Assembly: GCA_963816745.1 (NCBI GenBank)
Contig: CAWFLQ010000001.1
Span: 682,001 to 746,000, forward strand
DNA length: 64,000 nucleotides
Origin: VAZQ01 sp963816745
GTDB lineage: Bacteria; Pseudomonadota; Alphaproteobacteria; Rhizobiales; Xanthobacteraceae
Direction of reading: 5' to 3'
This document shows, piece by piece, positions 8,326-17,624 of the stretch. The position numbers were made by a program, and so were the translations under genes. The notes beneath the pieces are model-generated. The model searched no databases. It was not told where the DNA came from and saw only the letters and a list, made by a program, of their open reading frames with translations. Within the stretch, counting starts at the first letter, position 1. Each line of letters opens with the position of its first letter.

Positions 8326-9617
8326 GTGAAAAACCCGATACGCGCGTGTTTCGCTGCGCTTGTGGCGGGCTCGCTGCCGGCTGTCGCGCTGGCGCAGTCC
8401 TGCAACACCGCCGACCGCTCGGTGCTGCTGATCCTCGATGCTTCGGGCAGCATGAACGCCAAGCTGCCGAACGGCGAAACGCGGATGGCGGTGGCGCAGC
8501 GCGCCATCAAGGGCGTCGCCGGCTTCATTCCCGCGCAGGCGCAGCTTTCGCTGCGCATGTACGGCGCGCAGTCGGCGGCGCGACAGAAGAATTGCCAGGA
8601 CACCAATCTCGCCGTGCCGTTCGGTCCGGCGAGCGCGGCCGGCGGCGCCATCAATACAACGGTGGACGGCACGAAAGCGCAAGGCTACACGCCGATTGCT
8701 TATTCACTTGGGCAAGCGGCGAACGATTTTCCCGCCGAGGCCAAGGAGCGCGTCATCGTGCTGGTGAGCGACGGCAAGGAGACCTGCCAGGGCGATCCTG
8801 TGGTGGCGGCGAAGGCGCTCGCGGCCAAGGGCATCACCGTTCACACCGTGGGCTTCGTCGTCGATACCGCGGCCCGCGGGCAGCTCCAGGCCATCGCGCG
8901 CATCACCGGCGGCAGCTATTTCGACGCGCCGGTCGGGCCGGAATTGCCGGACACGCTGAAGTCTGCGCTCAACGCCTGCAAGAAGCGGGTCGTCACCCTG
9001 CCGCCGAAGCCGCAGCCGGGCAAGCTGCGCACGACGTCGGCGATTTATTCCCACGACATCGTCAATGCTGAGACCGGCCAAAAGGTCGCGACATTCGACC
9101 GTATGCGCACCCAGGTCGAGCTGCCTGCCGGTATCTACGAGGTCAAATTCGGACCGGGAAGCTGGAAGGGGATCGAGGTGCGCTCGGGCGAGACCACGAC
9201 CATTGAGCCGGGGGAATTGAGGGTCGAGGCCAGCGGAGTGCTTGTCAACGCCAGCGTTGTCGATTCCGAAACCGGCGAGAAGCATGGAACCTTCGACCCC
9301 ATGGCGTCGAAGGTGACCCTGATGCCCGGCGTCTATGACCTGCAATTCCGCACGGCGGTGTGGCGCTTCGTCAAGGTCGACGGCGGCAAGACCACCACGC
9401 TGCGGCCGGCCGCGGTCATCCTCGCGAAGGCTTGAAGTGGAAGTCAGCACGAGTCACGACGCAAGACGGCACGGAGGTCTGGCGCTTCGACGCAGTGTCA
9501 GCGGGCTGGCGGTTGGCGGCAGCGCTTCCGCCAGGCGACTACATCGTCGAGATCGACGGCAACAAGTTTCCGTTCCCCGCCACCGAAGGCGAGGTGTTCG
9601 AGGTGAAACCGCAGTAG
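8326..9617 (+). CDS. Secreted von Willebrand factor A domain protein (frameshifted near the 3' end)
   Basis: Starts with GTG at 8326 behind a GGGGGG ribosome site. Signal peptide MKNPIRACFAALVAGSLPAVALA, then a VWA domain with the metal-ion site D38-A-S-G-S42 and the later LVSDGKETC. After about residue 220 two repeated beta modules follow (AIYSHDIVNAETGQKVATF and VNASVVDSETGEKHGTF). A stop occurs at 9435, but the next frame continues with the same module (TTQDGTEVWRFDAVSAGW ... PATEGEVFEVKPQ) to 9617, so one base seems lost near 9430. VWA proteins of this sort bind other proteins in a metal-dependent way; partner unknown. Confidence 0.82.
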
Positions 9618-9640
9618 CAGGAGATTAACAGGAGGCTGCC

Positions 9641-9757
9641 ATGCGAAAGCGCGCACGATTCAAATCGGCGGTTTGGGTCATTAGCGTCGGTTTGGCCCAT
9701 GTCGGCGGCATGTCCGCTCATCCCCCCAACCGCGGCGCTAAAGCGGACATCCCATGA
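9641..9757 (+). CDS. Possible 38-residue peptide or gene remnant
   Basis: An ATG at 9641 follows AGGAGGCTGCC, a strong ribosome site, and opens a short frame (MRKRARFKSAVWVISVGLA...) ending at 9757. The N-terminus looks like the start of a signal peptide, but the rest (GGMSAHPPNRGAKADIP) resembles the non-coding 'KADI' repeat sequence often seen between Bradyrhizobium genes. It is best read as a truncated gene start fused to repeat DNA. Confidence 0.3.
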   Translation: MRKRARFKSAVWVISVGLAHVGGMSAHPPNRGAKADIP

Positions 9758-10112
9758 GGTCGCATTCGTGCCAGGAAGAGATATCGTGTTCCTGGATATA
9801 GTCGCGTACCTGCGCTACTCGGACAGTCCAGCGAGGCGCAACCATCACAATGTTGGTTTCGAAAGCCAGCGTCCCAGGTCACGTTCGCGCGCAGCGCGGA
9901 TACAGTCAGTTGCGGATCAATTTTCAGAATTTCTTGCACGACGTCGGCGGCACGCTTTCTGCGCCCCAGTCTTGCCAAGCCGATGCGAGGCTTTGTCAGA
10001 TATCGGCTTTCGGCTCGAACTCAACGTCGAAGACGCTTCGGCATGGTGACGTGTCGCTGGTAGGCTTCAAGTTCGGCAAGAGGTGCGGCTGATCCCGGCG
10101 CTCGGGGTTGAT
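9758..10112. other. Intergenic, probably repeat-derived
   Basis: About 355 bases upstream of the dioxygenase with no supported gene. The first part (AAAGCGGACATCCCATGAGG) looks like decayed multi-copy intergenic sequence. Nothing else recognised. Confidence 0.4.
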
Positions 10113-10133
10113 GTAGCCGCCGTTGGCGGCTAC
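10113..10133. promoter_or_regulatory. Perfect 9-bp hairpin upstream of dioxygenase
   Basis: GTAGCCGCC, loop GTT, GGCGGCTAC, 42 bases before the dioxygenase start codon. No T-run follows, so an intrinsic terminator is unlikely; it could be an operator or mRNA leader structure. Confidence 0.4.
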
Positions 10134-10174
10134 GAGTCTCCACCCTCTTTCCTACCATCGCCGCTGGAGCGCCC

Positions 10175-11179
10175 ATGAGCATTCCCAAGCCCGTCTACAA
10201 CCCGCCGTTCAACGTCACGCGCGCCAGCCATTCGGTGCTCACCGTCAAGGATCTCGCAAAGAGCCGGAATTTCTACGTCGATCTCATCGGCTTCGTCGTC
10301 AGCGACGAGGACAAGGACGCGATCTATCTGCGCGGCGTCGCCGAGGCCTGCCATCATAGTCTCGTGCTCAAGCGCGCGCGCGGCGAGCCCGAGTCCGAGC
10401 GCGTCGGCATGCGCGTGTTCACCGAGGAGGACCTGGAGAAGGCCAAGCATTTCTTCGAGAAAGCGGGGCTGCCCGCGAAATGGGTCGAGGTGCCGTACCA
10501 GGGGCGCACGCTGCACGTCTCGGACGCAAGCGGCGCGCCGATCGAGTTCTGCGCGACCATGGACTTGAAGCCGCGCCTCGTCGTCTCGTTCGCGCATCAC
10601 CACGGTGCGGTGCCGCAGCGGCTCGATCATTTCCAGCTGCTGGTGCCCGACGTGCAGAAGGCCTGCGAGTTCTGGATGAGCATGGGCTTCCGCTTGTCGG
10701 AATACATTTCTCCCGACGGCAGCGACGACCTGCTGTTCGTCTTCTTGCAGCGCAAGGGCAATCCGCACGACATCGTGTTCGCGCCAGGGCAGGGGCCGCG
10801 ACTGCACCACGCCGCGTTCGCGATCCCCGAATCCTATCAATTCTTCTACGTCTGCGATCTCGCCGCCGAGATGGGCTACGCCGCCAATATCGAGTTCGGA
10901 CCGGGCCGGCACGGACCGGGCCATGCGCTGTTCGTCTACATGCGCGACCCCGACGGCCACCGCATCGAGCTGTTCAACACCCACTATCAGGTGATGGACA
11001 TCGAGAACGAGCCGGTGCGCTGGGACGCGAGCCAGTCGGCCAAGCGCCGCTGGATGCTGCCGGCGCGGCTGCAATGGTACACCGAGGCGAGCCGCTTCGC
11101 CGGCGTCGAGCCGCGCGAGCCCGCGAAGAAGGGCGATCCGCTGTGCCTGGAGAAATTCATCGCGGCCGGGATGCGGTGA
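10175..11179 (+). CDS. Extradiol ring-cleavage dioxygenase (catechol / homoprotocatechuate 2,3-dioxygenase-like, VOC fold)
   Basis: A 334-residue two-domain vicinal-oxygen-chelate enzyme that would open catecholic rings next to the hydroxyls. Metal ligands are visible as H152 (LDHFQLL), H211/H212 (RLHHAAF) and E265 (HRIELF). H198 (NPHDIVF) and Y255 (FVYMRDPDG) match the acid-base histidine and active-site tyrosine of homoprotocatechuate 2,3-dioxygenase. Start ATG after GGAGCGCCC. Part of the N-terminal domain is duplicated at 7853-8150. No other ring-degradation gene is adjacent, so the exact substrate is open. Confidence 0.88.
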   Translation: MSIPKPVYNPPFNVTRASHSVLTVKDLAKSRNFYVDLIGFVVSDEDKDAIYLRGVAEACHHSLVLKRARGEPESERVGMRVFTEEDLEKAKHFFEKAGLPAKWVEVPYQGRTLHVSDASGAPIEFCATMDLKPRLVVSFAHHHGAVPQRLDHFQLLVPDVQKACEFWMSMGFRLSEYISPDGSDDLLFVFLQRKGNPHDIVFAPGQGPRLHHAAFAIPESYQFFYVCDLAAEMGYAANIEFGPGRHGPGHALFVYMRDPDGHRIELFNTHYQVMDIENEPVRWDASQSAKRRWMLPARLQWYTEASRFAGVEPREPAKKGDPLCLEKFIAAGMR

Positions 11180-11923
11180 TCGGCTTTCGGTTCGAGCACA
11201 ATATGAAGATATTTATTGACTACAAAACGAATATGTCTAGATTCGCTTTGCCTTGCTCATCGAGGGGCGTGTTCTCGAGACGATCCCTGAATGCGGAGGA
11301 AGGTGTGGCGTCCCGCGGCTGCGGCTCGTAACCGCAGGCTTACTCGGGAGGCCCGGGGCACCGCCCGCCAGGCACTACGACCTGGCTGCGAGGAGCTCGC
11401 TGCACGGGTTGCGGCGGATAATGCCGCAGACGGAAGCGCGGCCCCCGGCCACAAATCGCCACGGTGGAGCGCCGAAAGGCGCGCGTCCTACGTTATTGGA
11501 CGCAGGGCGCTTCGCAAGCGCCCGGGCGCACCGCGTCATGGTGTGCCCGACCGGGTGCCGCTGCACCCGGGCGCCTATCGGCGCTCCGCCCACCCCTCAA
11601 GGTGGGAATTCAATTCACGACCCGGGCGCAATCGCGCCGCGGGAATAAATACTGCTGTTTGACAAGTGAAGACCTGACGTGAATGCCGCAACGGGGCGTG
11701 TTGCCGCGCGCCGCGCTGCTAGTTGCCGAGCCCTCCCCCCTTGCGGGGGAGGGCTCAATGGTCCGACCGCGAATCCGGATGGGTGAGGGGTCTTCTTTCG
11801 CAGAAAGAGCTTTCTTGCGAAGCTGAACCCCTCACCCATCATCGCACGTGGGAGCACCGCGCAGCCCTCTCCCGCAAAGGGAAGAGGGCGCGAAACGGCG
11901 CCGGCGTGCTCGCGGCTCCACCG
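11180..11923. other. Long non-coding, repeat-rich region
   Basis: About 740 bases with no supported gene. The part 11270-11650 is read by several frames without codon bias or ribosome sites and resembles multi-copy non-coding DNA. A separate hairpin-rich block begins at 11731. A TTGACT/TAGATT pair with 16 bases between (11215-11242) looks promoter-like but has no gene behind it. Confidence 0.5.
11731..11893. repeat. Compound inverted repeat (CCCTC / GGGTGAGGGG type)
   Basis: A 23-base hairpin (CCCTCCCCCC, TTGC, GGGGGAGGG) at 11731-11753 is followed by ATGGGTGAGGGGT at 11779-11791, which pairs with ACCCCTCACCCAT at 11827-11839 around an inner CTTCTTTCGCAGAAAG/TTTCTTGCGAAG stem. A CCCTCTCCCGCAAAGGGAAGAGGG stem closes the block. 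The look is that of dispersed palindromic repeats of rhizobial genomes. Confidence 0.65.
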
Positions 11924-12883
11924 TCACTGCCGTGAAATCAATCCCGCGCTCGCCGCGGCGGCGTCCCAGATCCGGGCATCGTCCCTGATCATCACGGCGA
12001 AGTCGGCGGGCGTATTGGCGATGGTCTCGAGCCCATTGTCGCCGAGCACCTGCTGCACCTCGGCCGAGTTGATGATGCGCACGATCTCCGCGTTGAGGCG
12101 CGCGGTGATCGCTGCCGGCAGGTCGCGCGGCCCCATCAGGCCGAGCCAGGCACGGCCGGGCACATAGCCCGGGACCTGCTCCGAAACGATCGGCACGTCC
12201 GGCAGCTTCGCGTACCGCTTGGTGTCGAACACCGTCAGCACGCGCAGTCGGGCGCTCTGGATGTGCGGCAGCGCCGCCGCAAGCGACACGATCGCCGCCG
12301 GCACGTGGCCGCCCAGCAGGTCGTTGAGCGCCGGCGCCACGCCCTTGTAGGGCACGTACATCATCTCGATGCCGGCGGCCTTGTTCAAAGCCTGGCCGTA
12401 GAGATGATGCGCGGTGCCGATGCCGGCGCTGCCGTAGGATATCTCGCCGGGACGCTCGCGCACGAGCGCCATGAACTCCTTGAACGAGGGGGCCGTAATC
12501 TTGGAATTGACGACGAGCCCCGCCGGATTGTTGGCGATCGCGGTGATTGGCGTGAAATCCGTGACGAGGTCGAAGGATGCCGTCTTGTTCTGGACGCGAT
12601 CGATGGTCTGCGCGAGCGAGATGACGACGCCGAGGGTGTGGCCGTCGGGCGCGGCGCGCTTGAGCATGTTCATCCCGATGGAACCGCTCGCGCCTGCCTG
12701 GTTTTCAATGACGACGGGTTGCCGCACGCTTTCGCTTAGCTTCTGCCCGATCAGCCGCGCGCTGATGTCGCCGGCGCCGCCGGGCGGATTCGGCACGATG
12801 ATGCGGATCGGCCGCGAGGGATAATCCTGCGCCTGAGCGGCGAGCGGCAGCACGGCAAGCGCAATGAGCAGGAGCCGGCGCAT
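11924..12883 (-). CDS. Tripartite tricarboxylate transporter (Bug/TctC) substrate-binding protein
   Basis: 319 residues: signal peptide MRRLLLIALAVLPLAAQA, then QDYPSRPIRIIVPNPPGGAGDISARLIG, the usual TctC start, and VPYKGVAPALNDLLGGHV of the second lobe. It is the last gene of a minus-strand operon, 15 bases behind the UbiD-family decarboxylase, so its ligand is plausibly the acid that the upstream enzymes degrade. TctA/TctB are absent here. Confidence 0.92.
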   Translation of the reverse strand: MRRLLLIALAVLPLAAQAQDYPSRPIRIIVPNPPGGAGDISARLIGQKLSESVRQPVVIENQAGASGSIGMNMLKRAAPDGHTLGVVISLAQTIDRVQNKTASFDLVTDFTPITAIANNPAGLVVNSKITAPSFKEFMALVRERPGEISYGSAGIGTAHHLYGQALNKAAGIEMMYVPYKGVAPALNDLLGGHVPAAIVSLAAALPHIQSARLRVLTVFDTKRYAKLPDVPIVSEQVPGYVPGRAWLGLMGPRDLPAAITARLNAEIVRIINSAEVQQVLGDNGLETIANTPADFAVMIRDDARIWDAAAASAGLISRQ

Positions 12884-12898
12884 CTTGCGTCCCTCATC

Positions 12899-14437
12899 CT
12901 ATGGCGGTTGATCCTTCAACGCCCATTCGCCGTCGCGCAACCGCGTCAGAATGCCCTGCTCGTGCAAGGCGTGCAATTCGAGCGCGACCTCGCGACCGTC
13001 GGTGCTGCCGAGCGCCTGCATGACCTGCGCAAAGTACATCGGTCCGGAAGCCAGCGCATCCCGCACATTGTCGAACCGCTTCTCCCCATTGAAGCGGGGC
13101 GCTCGTGGCCGCCGCGTTTCGATCGTATCCGGCACGCCGTAAGGCGCGGTGAGGTCGTATCCCGCCTTGTCGATCGATCCCTTCTCATCCATGGTCGGGT
13201 CCATGTAGAAGCCGGGATAGCCGGTCGCGATCACGATATCGCTCGATGCGCGGAACCGGGTCGACATCGCCCATTCCATTTGCTCGTCGGAAAACACGTC
13301 GACGTCGTCGTCCACGACGAACACGTGCTTGACCCGGGGAATCGCGTGCAGCGCCGAGATCGCGAGCCGCGCCTGGCCGCGGTGACCGCGCCGTAGCGCA
13401 ACACGGGCATGCTGGCGCCCGTTCGATGCCGGCACCGCCAGCACGGCTGCTGGCTCGATGCCGGCGGCGCGCAAGACCTTCCACATCTGCAGCTCCGCAT
13501 TGAGCCCGCCGAGATTTCCGGATTCGGTCCAGCTCAAGTGGCCGCCGCTGTGGAACACGGTCTGATGCAGCACGTCCTTGCGCATGGTGATGGCGGTGAC
13601 GTGAAACACCGGGTCCATGTGGACGGGTCCGTAGAAACCGTAGAACTCGCCGTAGGGGCCTTCCTGCTCGCGATAGCCGAGCTCGTCGAAATAACCCTCG
13701 ATGATCATTTCGGCGTCGGCCGGTGCCAACACGCCGTTGGTCCGCCCGCGCACCATCGGCACCGGCTCGCCGCGCAATGTCGCGACCAGCCCGAATTCGT
13801 CGCCGGGAAGCCGCAAGCCGGCGGCGAGATAGTCGAGCGGGTGCGAGCCGATGGCGAAGCTCGCCGGCAGCTTCTCGCCGCGCTCGACGCAGGCGATGTA
13901 GCTCTTCTTGAGGTCGGACGGCTGGGAGAGATTGGCGCGCATCGTGCGCCGGTCGCGGAACATCAATCGGCGGCAGCCGACATTGCGGCGGCCGGTCGCG
14001 GGGTCGACGGTGTAGTCGATCCCCGACGAGATATAGGGCGCTCCGTCGAGCTCGTGCTGAAGATGGAACGGCAGCTTGGAGAGGTCGATGGCGTCGCCCT
14101 CCAGCACGACCTGGTGCACCGGGGCATCCGCCGACGGCACTTCCACGACCGGCTGCGGATCGTTCATCCGCCGCATGTATTCGTGGATGACGTTGCGCTC
14201 GTCGCTGCCGAAGGCGGCGGCGAGGCGGCGGCGGCTGCCCGAGACAGCCGCCACCATCTCATATTGCTCGGTGCCGACCCGCTTGAAGTATTTGGCCTTC
14301 GGCGACGACTCGATCACCGCGCTGAGATCGGCGAGCGAAACCGCCTCCTCGTGCACCTCCATTTCACCGATTGCGATCAGCTTCGCGACGAAGGATCGCA
14401 ACCGGAATTTGTCGAGGTCGACGTTGCGGGCCGACAT
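12899..14437 (-). CDS. UbiD-family prenylated-FMN decarboxylase
   Basis: 512 residues, typical for UbiD-type enzymes that remove or add a carboxyl group on aromatic or alpha,beta-unsaturated acids with prenylated FMN. N152 and R157 (NVGCRRLMF) and the pair E259/E264 in EQEGPYGEF sit at the spacing of the catalytic Arg-Glu-Glu set of fungal Fdc1 (R173, E277, E282). The remainder (GRTNGVLAPADAEMIIEG; HSGGHLSWTESGN) is also characteristic. It lies between a crotonase gene (24 bases) and a binding protein (15 bases). The partner prenyltransferase UbiX is not in the window. Exact substrate unknown. Confidence 0.9.
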   Translation of the reverse strand: MSARNVDLDKFRLRSFVAKLIAIGEMEVHEEAVSLADLSAVIESSPKAKYFKRVGTEQYEMVAAVSGSRRRLAAAFGSDERNVIHEYMRRMNDPQPVVEVPSADAPVHQVVLEGDAIDLSKLPFHLQHELDGAPYISSGIDYTVDPATGRRNVGCRRLMFRDRRTMRANLSQPSDLKKSYIACVERGEKLPASFAIGSHPLDYLAAGLRLPGDEFGLVATLRGEPVPMVRGRTNGVLAPADAEMIIEGYFDELGYREQEGPYGEFYGFYGPVHMDPVFHVTAITMRKDVLHQTVFHSGGHLSWTESGNLGGLNAELQMWKVLRAAGIEPAAVLAVPASNGRQHARVALRRGHRGQARLAISALHAIPRVKHVFVVDDDVDVFSDEQMEWAMSTRFRASSDIVIATGYPGFYMDPTMDEKGSIDKAGYDLTAPYGVPDTIETRRPRAPRFNGEKRFDNVRDALASGPMYFAQVMQALGSTDGREVALELHALHEQGILTRLRDGEWALKDQPP

Positions 14438-14461
14438 CAGTTGTCTCTCTATTTTGTCCGC

Positions 14462-15205
14462 TTAGTTATGCGGCTTGGGAACCATCTCGCTCGACGAATT
14501 GATCACGGAGTGGATGCTGCGGGCGAACTCGACCGCGCCGGTGACATCCATGTCGAGCGCGGCGCGCGCATAGTCCTTGCAGCCGACCCGTGCCGGCCGC
14601 GGCGCCCGCATGATCTGCGCGCACAACGCCTCGACCGCGGCGTCGAGCTCGGCCGCGGGGAACACCTCGCTCACGATCCCGGCCTCGCGCGCCCGCTGCG
14701 GGCTGACGACCGCGGTCGACCACACGAGATAGGTCATGGCCTTGCGCGGCACGCGATCGACCAGCGCCGACATCACCATGGTCGGCATGATGTTGTGCGC
14801 CATTTCCGGCACCTGGAACTTGGCGGTGTCGGCCGCGAGCGTGATGTCGCAGACCGCGGCGATGGCGCAGCCGAAGCCGAAGGCGCGCCCTTTCACCACG
14901 CCGATCACCGGAATCTCGCAGCGCCGGAAGGCGCCATAGCAGTTGAACACCACGTCGTTGCGGCGGCGCAGCTCCAGCGCCTCCGGCTGCGCGCCGGGCG
15001 GGCGCTTGCCCATGGTCTCGCGGCCGACACAGAAATCGTCGCCGGCGCCACGCAGCACCACGATCTCCGAGGTCTCGCCCGCGCTTTGCAGGATCTTGGC
15101 CAGCTCGACCGCCATGGCGTCCGAGGCCGCATTGCCGATCTCCGGCCGGTTCAGCGTGATTTCGAGGATCGGGCCTTTGCGGGCGGTGAGAATTTGGTCG
15201 GCCAT
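14462..15205 (-). CDS. Enoyl-CoA hydratase/isomerase (crotonase) family protein
   Basis: 247 residues. Crotonase fold features: LNRPEIGNAAS, the oxyanion-hole segment GRAFGFGCAIAAVCDI, and FQVPEMAHNIMPTM holding the second family glutamate. The first catalytic glutamate of true hydratases, expected in the GxGxE position, is a cysteine here, so simple hydration may not be its reaction; isomerase, hydrolase or ring-modifying activity is possible. The ATG at 15205 follows AGGAGC. Middle gene of the operon 17571 to 11924. Confidence 0.87.
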   Translation of the reverse strand: MADQILTARKGPILEITLNRPEIGNAASDAMAVELAKILQSAGETSEIVVLRGAGDDFCVGRETMGKRPPGAQPEALELRRRNDVVFNCYGAFRRCEIPVIGVVKGRAFGFGCAIAAVCDITLAADTAKFQVPEMAHNIMPTMVMSALVDRVPRKAMTYLVWSTAVVSPQRAREAGIVSEVFPAAELDAAVEALCAQIMRAPRPARVGCKDYARAALDMDVTGAVEFARSIHSVINSSSEMVPKPHN

Positions 15206-15216
15206 GCTTCTTGCTC

Positions 15217-17571
15217 CTAGGGTTGGACCATTCGTCGGCACGTTTCTCGCCAGACCCGCTCGGGGGTGACCGGCATTTCCATATGTTTGACGCCGAATTC
15301 GGCGAGCGCGTCAACCACGGCGTTGACCACGACCGCGAGCGCCGGGGTGGTGCCGCCTTCGCCGCCGGCCCGCACGCCCAGCGGATTGGTCGGCGAGGGC
15401 AGCTCGCTGATCTCGGTCGCGAAGGCGAGGAGATCGTGCGCCCGCGGGATGGCGTAATCCATGAACGACCCCGAGAGCAACTGCCCGCTGGCGCGGTCGT
15501 AGACGCAGCTCTCCAGCAGCGCCTGGCCCACGCCCTGGGCAATAGCGCCGTGGGATTGGCCATGCAGGATACGTGGATTGACGGCGCGGCCGACGTCGTC
15601 GACGGCGGCATAGTTCACGATCTCGATGGTCCCGAGATCGAGGTCGACCTCGACCTCGCAGACATGGCTGCCGTAGGGACAGCCGCCGACCTTCACGGTC
15701 TCATCGCCTTCGGCCGCAAGCGGTCCGCGCAGGTCGTCGGGGAGATCATTGCGTTGCATGGCTTCGCGTGCGGCCCCGAATATTCCGAGCGAACGGTCGG
15801 TGCCCTTCACGGTGAAGCGACCGCCGGCGAAATCGATATCGTGCTCGGCGGCTTCGAGCACGTGCGCGGCGATGCGCTTGCCCTTGGCTATCACGGCGTC
15901 GGTAGCCTTGCCGATGACGATGCCGGCGAGCCGCATCGAGCGGCCGGAATGGGAGCCGCCGCCGACGGGGATGATGTCGGTATCGCCCTGGATCAGCTTC
16001 ACGCAATCGAAGGGAACGCCGAGCCAATCCACGACGAGCTGCGCGAAGCTCGTCTGATGTCCCTGTCCGCTCGACAGCGTGCCGATGGCGACATCGATGC
16101 GGCCTTCGGGCAGGACCGTCACCTTGGTCCATTCGCGCGGCGCGCCGGTCGTGAACTCGACATAGTTGGCCACCGCGATGCCGCGGCGTTTTCCGTTTCG
16201 GGTTGCCTGTTTGCGGCGTTGCGCAAAGCCATCCCATCGGCCGAGCGAGAGCGCCGCATCCATGGCCGTTTCGTAGTCGCCGCTGTCGTAGGTCAAACCG
16301 AGCGGATTGGCATAAGGCATCGCAGCCGCGGTGATGAGGTTGCGCCGCCGCAGCGCGACGCGGTCGAAGCCGTGAGTGGCGGCGGCGAGATCGATCAGCC
16401 GCTCGATCACGAACATCGCCTCGGGCCGGCCGGCGCTGCGATAGGGATTGGTCGGCGGCGTGTTGCTCATGACGGCGCGGGCGCGAAAGGAGGCCGCCGG
16501 GATGCGGTAGACGCTGGACATCAGCGCGATGCCCTTGGTGAGCGGCACGAACGAGACGGTGTGGGCGCCGACATTGCTCAGGTTCGAGCCGCGCAGCGCC
16601 AGGAAATTTCCCTCGGCGTCGAGCGCGAGCTCGGCGCTGACGAAGAGATCGCGCCCCTGGAAATCGCTGAGGAAGGCCTCGTGCCGCTCGCAGGTCCATT
16701 TGACCGGACGGCTGATGCGCCGCGCGGCCCAGGCCACCAGCGCGAATTCGGGATAGAACGCGTTGCGCGTGCCGAAGTTGCCGCCGACGTCGCCGGACAC
16801 GACGCGCACGCGCTCCGGCGGCACGCCGAGCACGGCGGCGAGCTCGTTCTTCTGCCGCACGACGCCGCCGCTGCCGGCGTAAAGAGTGTAGCGGCTGCTC
16901 GCCTGATCGTAGCTGCCGACCGCGGCGCGCGGCTCCATGGGCACACCCGTGACGCGCTGCACCCAGGTTTCGAGCTTCGCGACATGGACGGCGCGCGCGA
17001 AGGCCGCCTCGGTCGCGGCGGCATCGCCGACCTGCGCATCGACGCAGATATTCGAGCCGGCGTCGTCCCAGACGCGCGGTGCGCCCGCCGCTGCGGCCGC
17101 AACCGTGTCGGTCACCGCGGGCAGCGGCTCGTAGTCCACGACCACGCGCTCGGCCGCGTCCTTCGCGGCCGCGATGCTGTCGGCCACGACCATGGCGACG
17201 GCCTCGCCGACGTAGCGCGCCTTGTCGTGGGGGAGCACGCGATGTGGCGAGAGAAACTTGTCGGAGGCATCGCGCTGACCGAGCGCCACGTCGGGCGGCC
17301 CGATGACCGGCCGGTGCGGGATCGGCGCAAGACCGTCGGCGAGCGCGTCCGCGCCGGTCAGCACCGCGATCACGCCCGGCAATGCTTTCGCCGCGGTTGC
17401 ATCGATTGTGCGAATTCGGGCGTGGGAATGCGGCGAGCGCACCATGACTGCATAGGCCTGGCCGGCAAGTGCGAGATCGTCGCTGAAACGGCCTTGCCCG
17501 GCCACGAGATCGGCGTCTTCCTTGCGGATGACGGGCTGACCGATTCCGGCGGTGGTTGCGCTTTTCGTCAT
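15217..17571 (-). CDS. Xanthine dehydrogenase-family molybdopterin-binding subunit (CoxL-like, form II)
   Basis: 784 residues, the full length of the large molybdenum-cofactor subunit that hydroxylates carbons next to aromatic nitrogens, aldehydes or carbonyls. Seen: GQGRFSDDLALAGQAYAVMVRSPHSHARI at the start (aldehyde oxidase a/b hammerhead), GGNFGTRN, PYRSAGRPEAMF in the position of the AYRGAGR loop that marks non-CO-oxidising members, and GGEGGTTPAL with the catalytic glutamate near the end. The iron-sulfur and FAD subunits are not adjacent, which is unusual. First gene of the four-gene operon; 53 bases from the divergent thioesterase. Confidence 0.92.
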   Translation of the reverse strand: MTKSATTAGIGQPVIRKEDADLVAGQGRFSDDLALAGQAYAVMVRSPHSHARIRTIDATAAKALPGVIAVLTGADALADGLAPIPHRPVIGPPDVALGQRDASDKFLSPHRVLPHDKARYVGEAVAMVVADSIAAAKDAAERVVVDYEPLPAVTDTVAAAAAGAPRVWDDAGSNICVDAQVGDAAATEAAFARAVHVAKLETWVQRVTGVPMEPRAAVGSYDQASSRYTLYAGSGGVVRQKNELAAVLGVPPERVRVVSGDVGGNFGTRNAFYPEFALVAWAARRISRPVKWTCERHEAFLSDFQGRDLFVSAELALDAEGNFLALRGSNLSNVGAHTVSFVPLTKGIALMSSVYRIPAASFRARAVMSNTPPTNPYRSAGRPEAMFVIERLIDLAAATHGFDRVALRRRNLITAAAMPYANPLGLTYDSGDYETAMDAALSLGRWDGFAQRRKQATRNGKRRGIAVANYVEFTTGAPREWTKVTVLPEGRIDVAIGTLSSGQGHQTSFAQLVVDWLGVPFDCVKLIQGDTDIIPVGGGSHSGRSMRLAGIVIGKATDAVIAKGKRIAAHVLEAAEHDIDFAGGRFTVKGTDRSLGIFGAAREAMQRNDLPDDLRGPLAAEGDETVKVGGCPYGSHVCEVEVDLDLGTIEIVNYAAVDDVGRAVNPRILHGQSHGAIAQGVGQALLESCVYDRASGQLLSGSFMDYAIPRAHDLLAFATEISELPSPTNPLGVRAGGEGGTTPALAVVVNAVVDALAEFGVKHMEMPVTPERVWRETCRRMVQP

Positions 17572-17624
17572 CGTATCCCCGCTGCTACGATAGCAGCCAA
17601 CATGCCGGCCATCATAGGACTCCC

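Noticed and set aside
9699..10092. Short plus- and minus-strand frames before the dioxygenase
   Set aside because: No start signals or recognisable domain; probably decayed intergenic repeat.
11253..11682. Four overlapping short open frames in the 11.2-11.7 kb gap
   Set aside because: No ribosome sites, no codon bias, Arg/Pro-rich translations; looks like non-coding repeat DNA.
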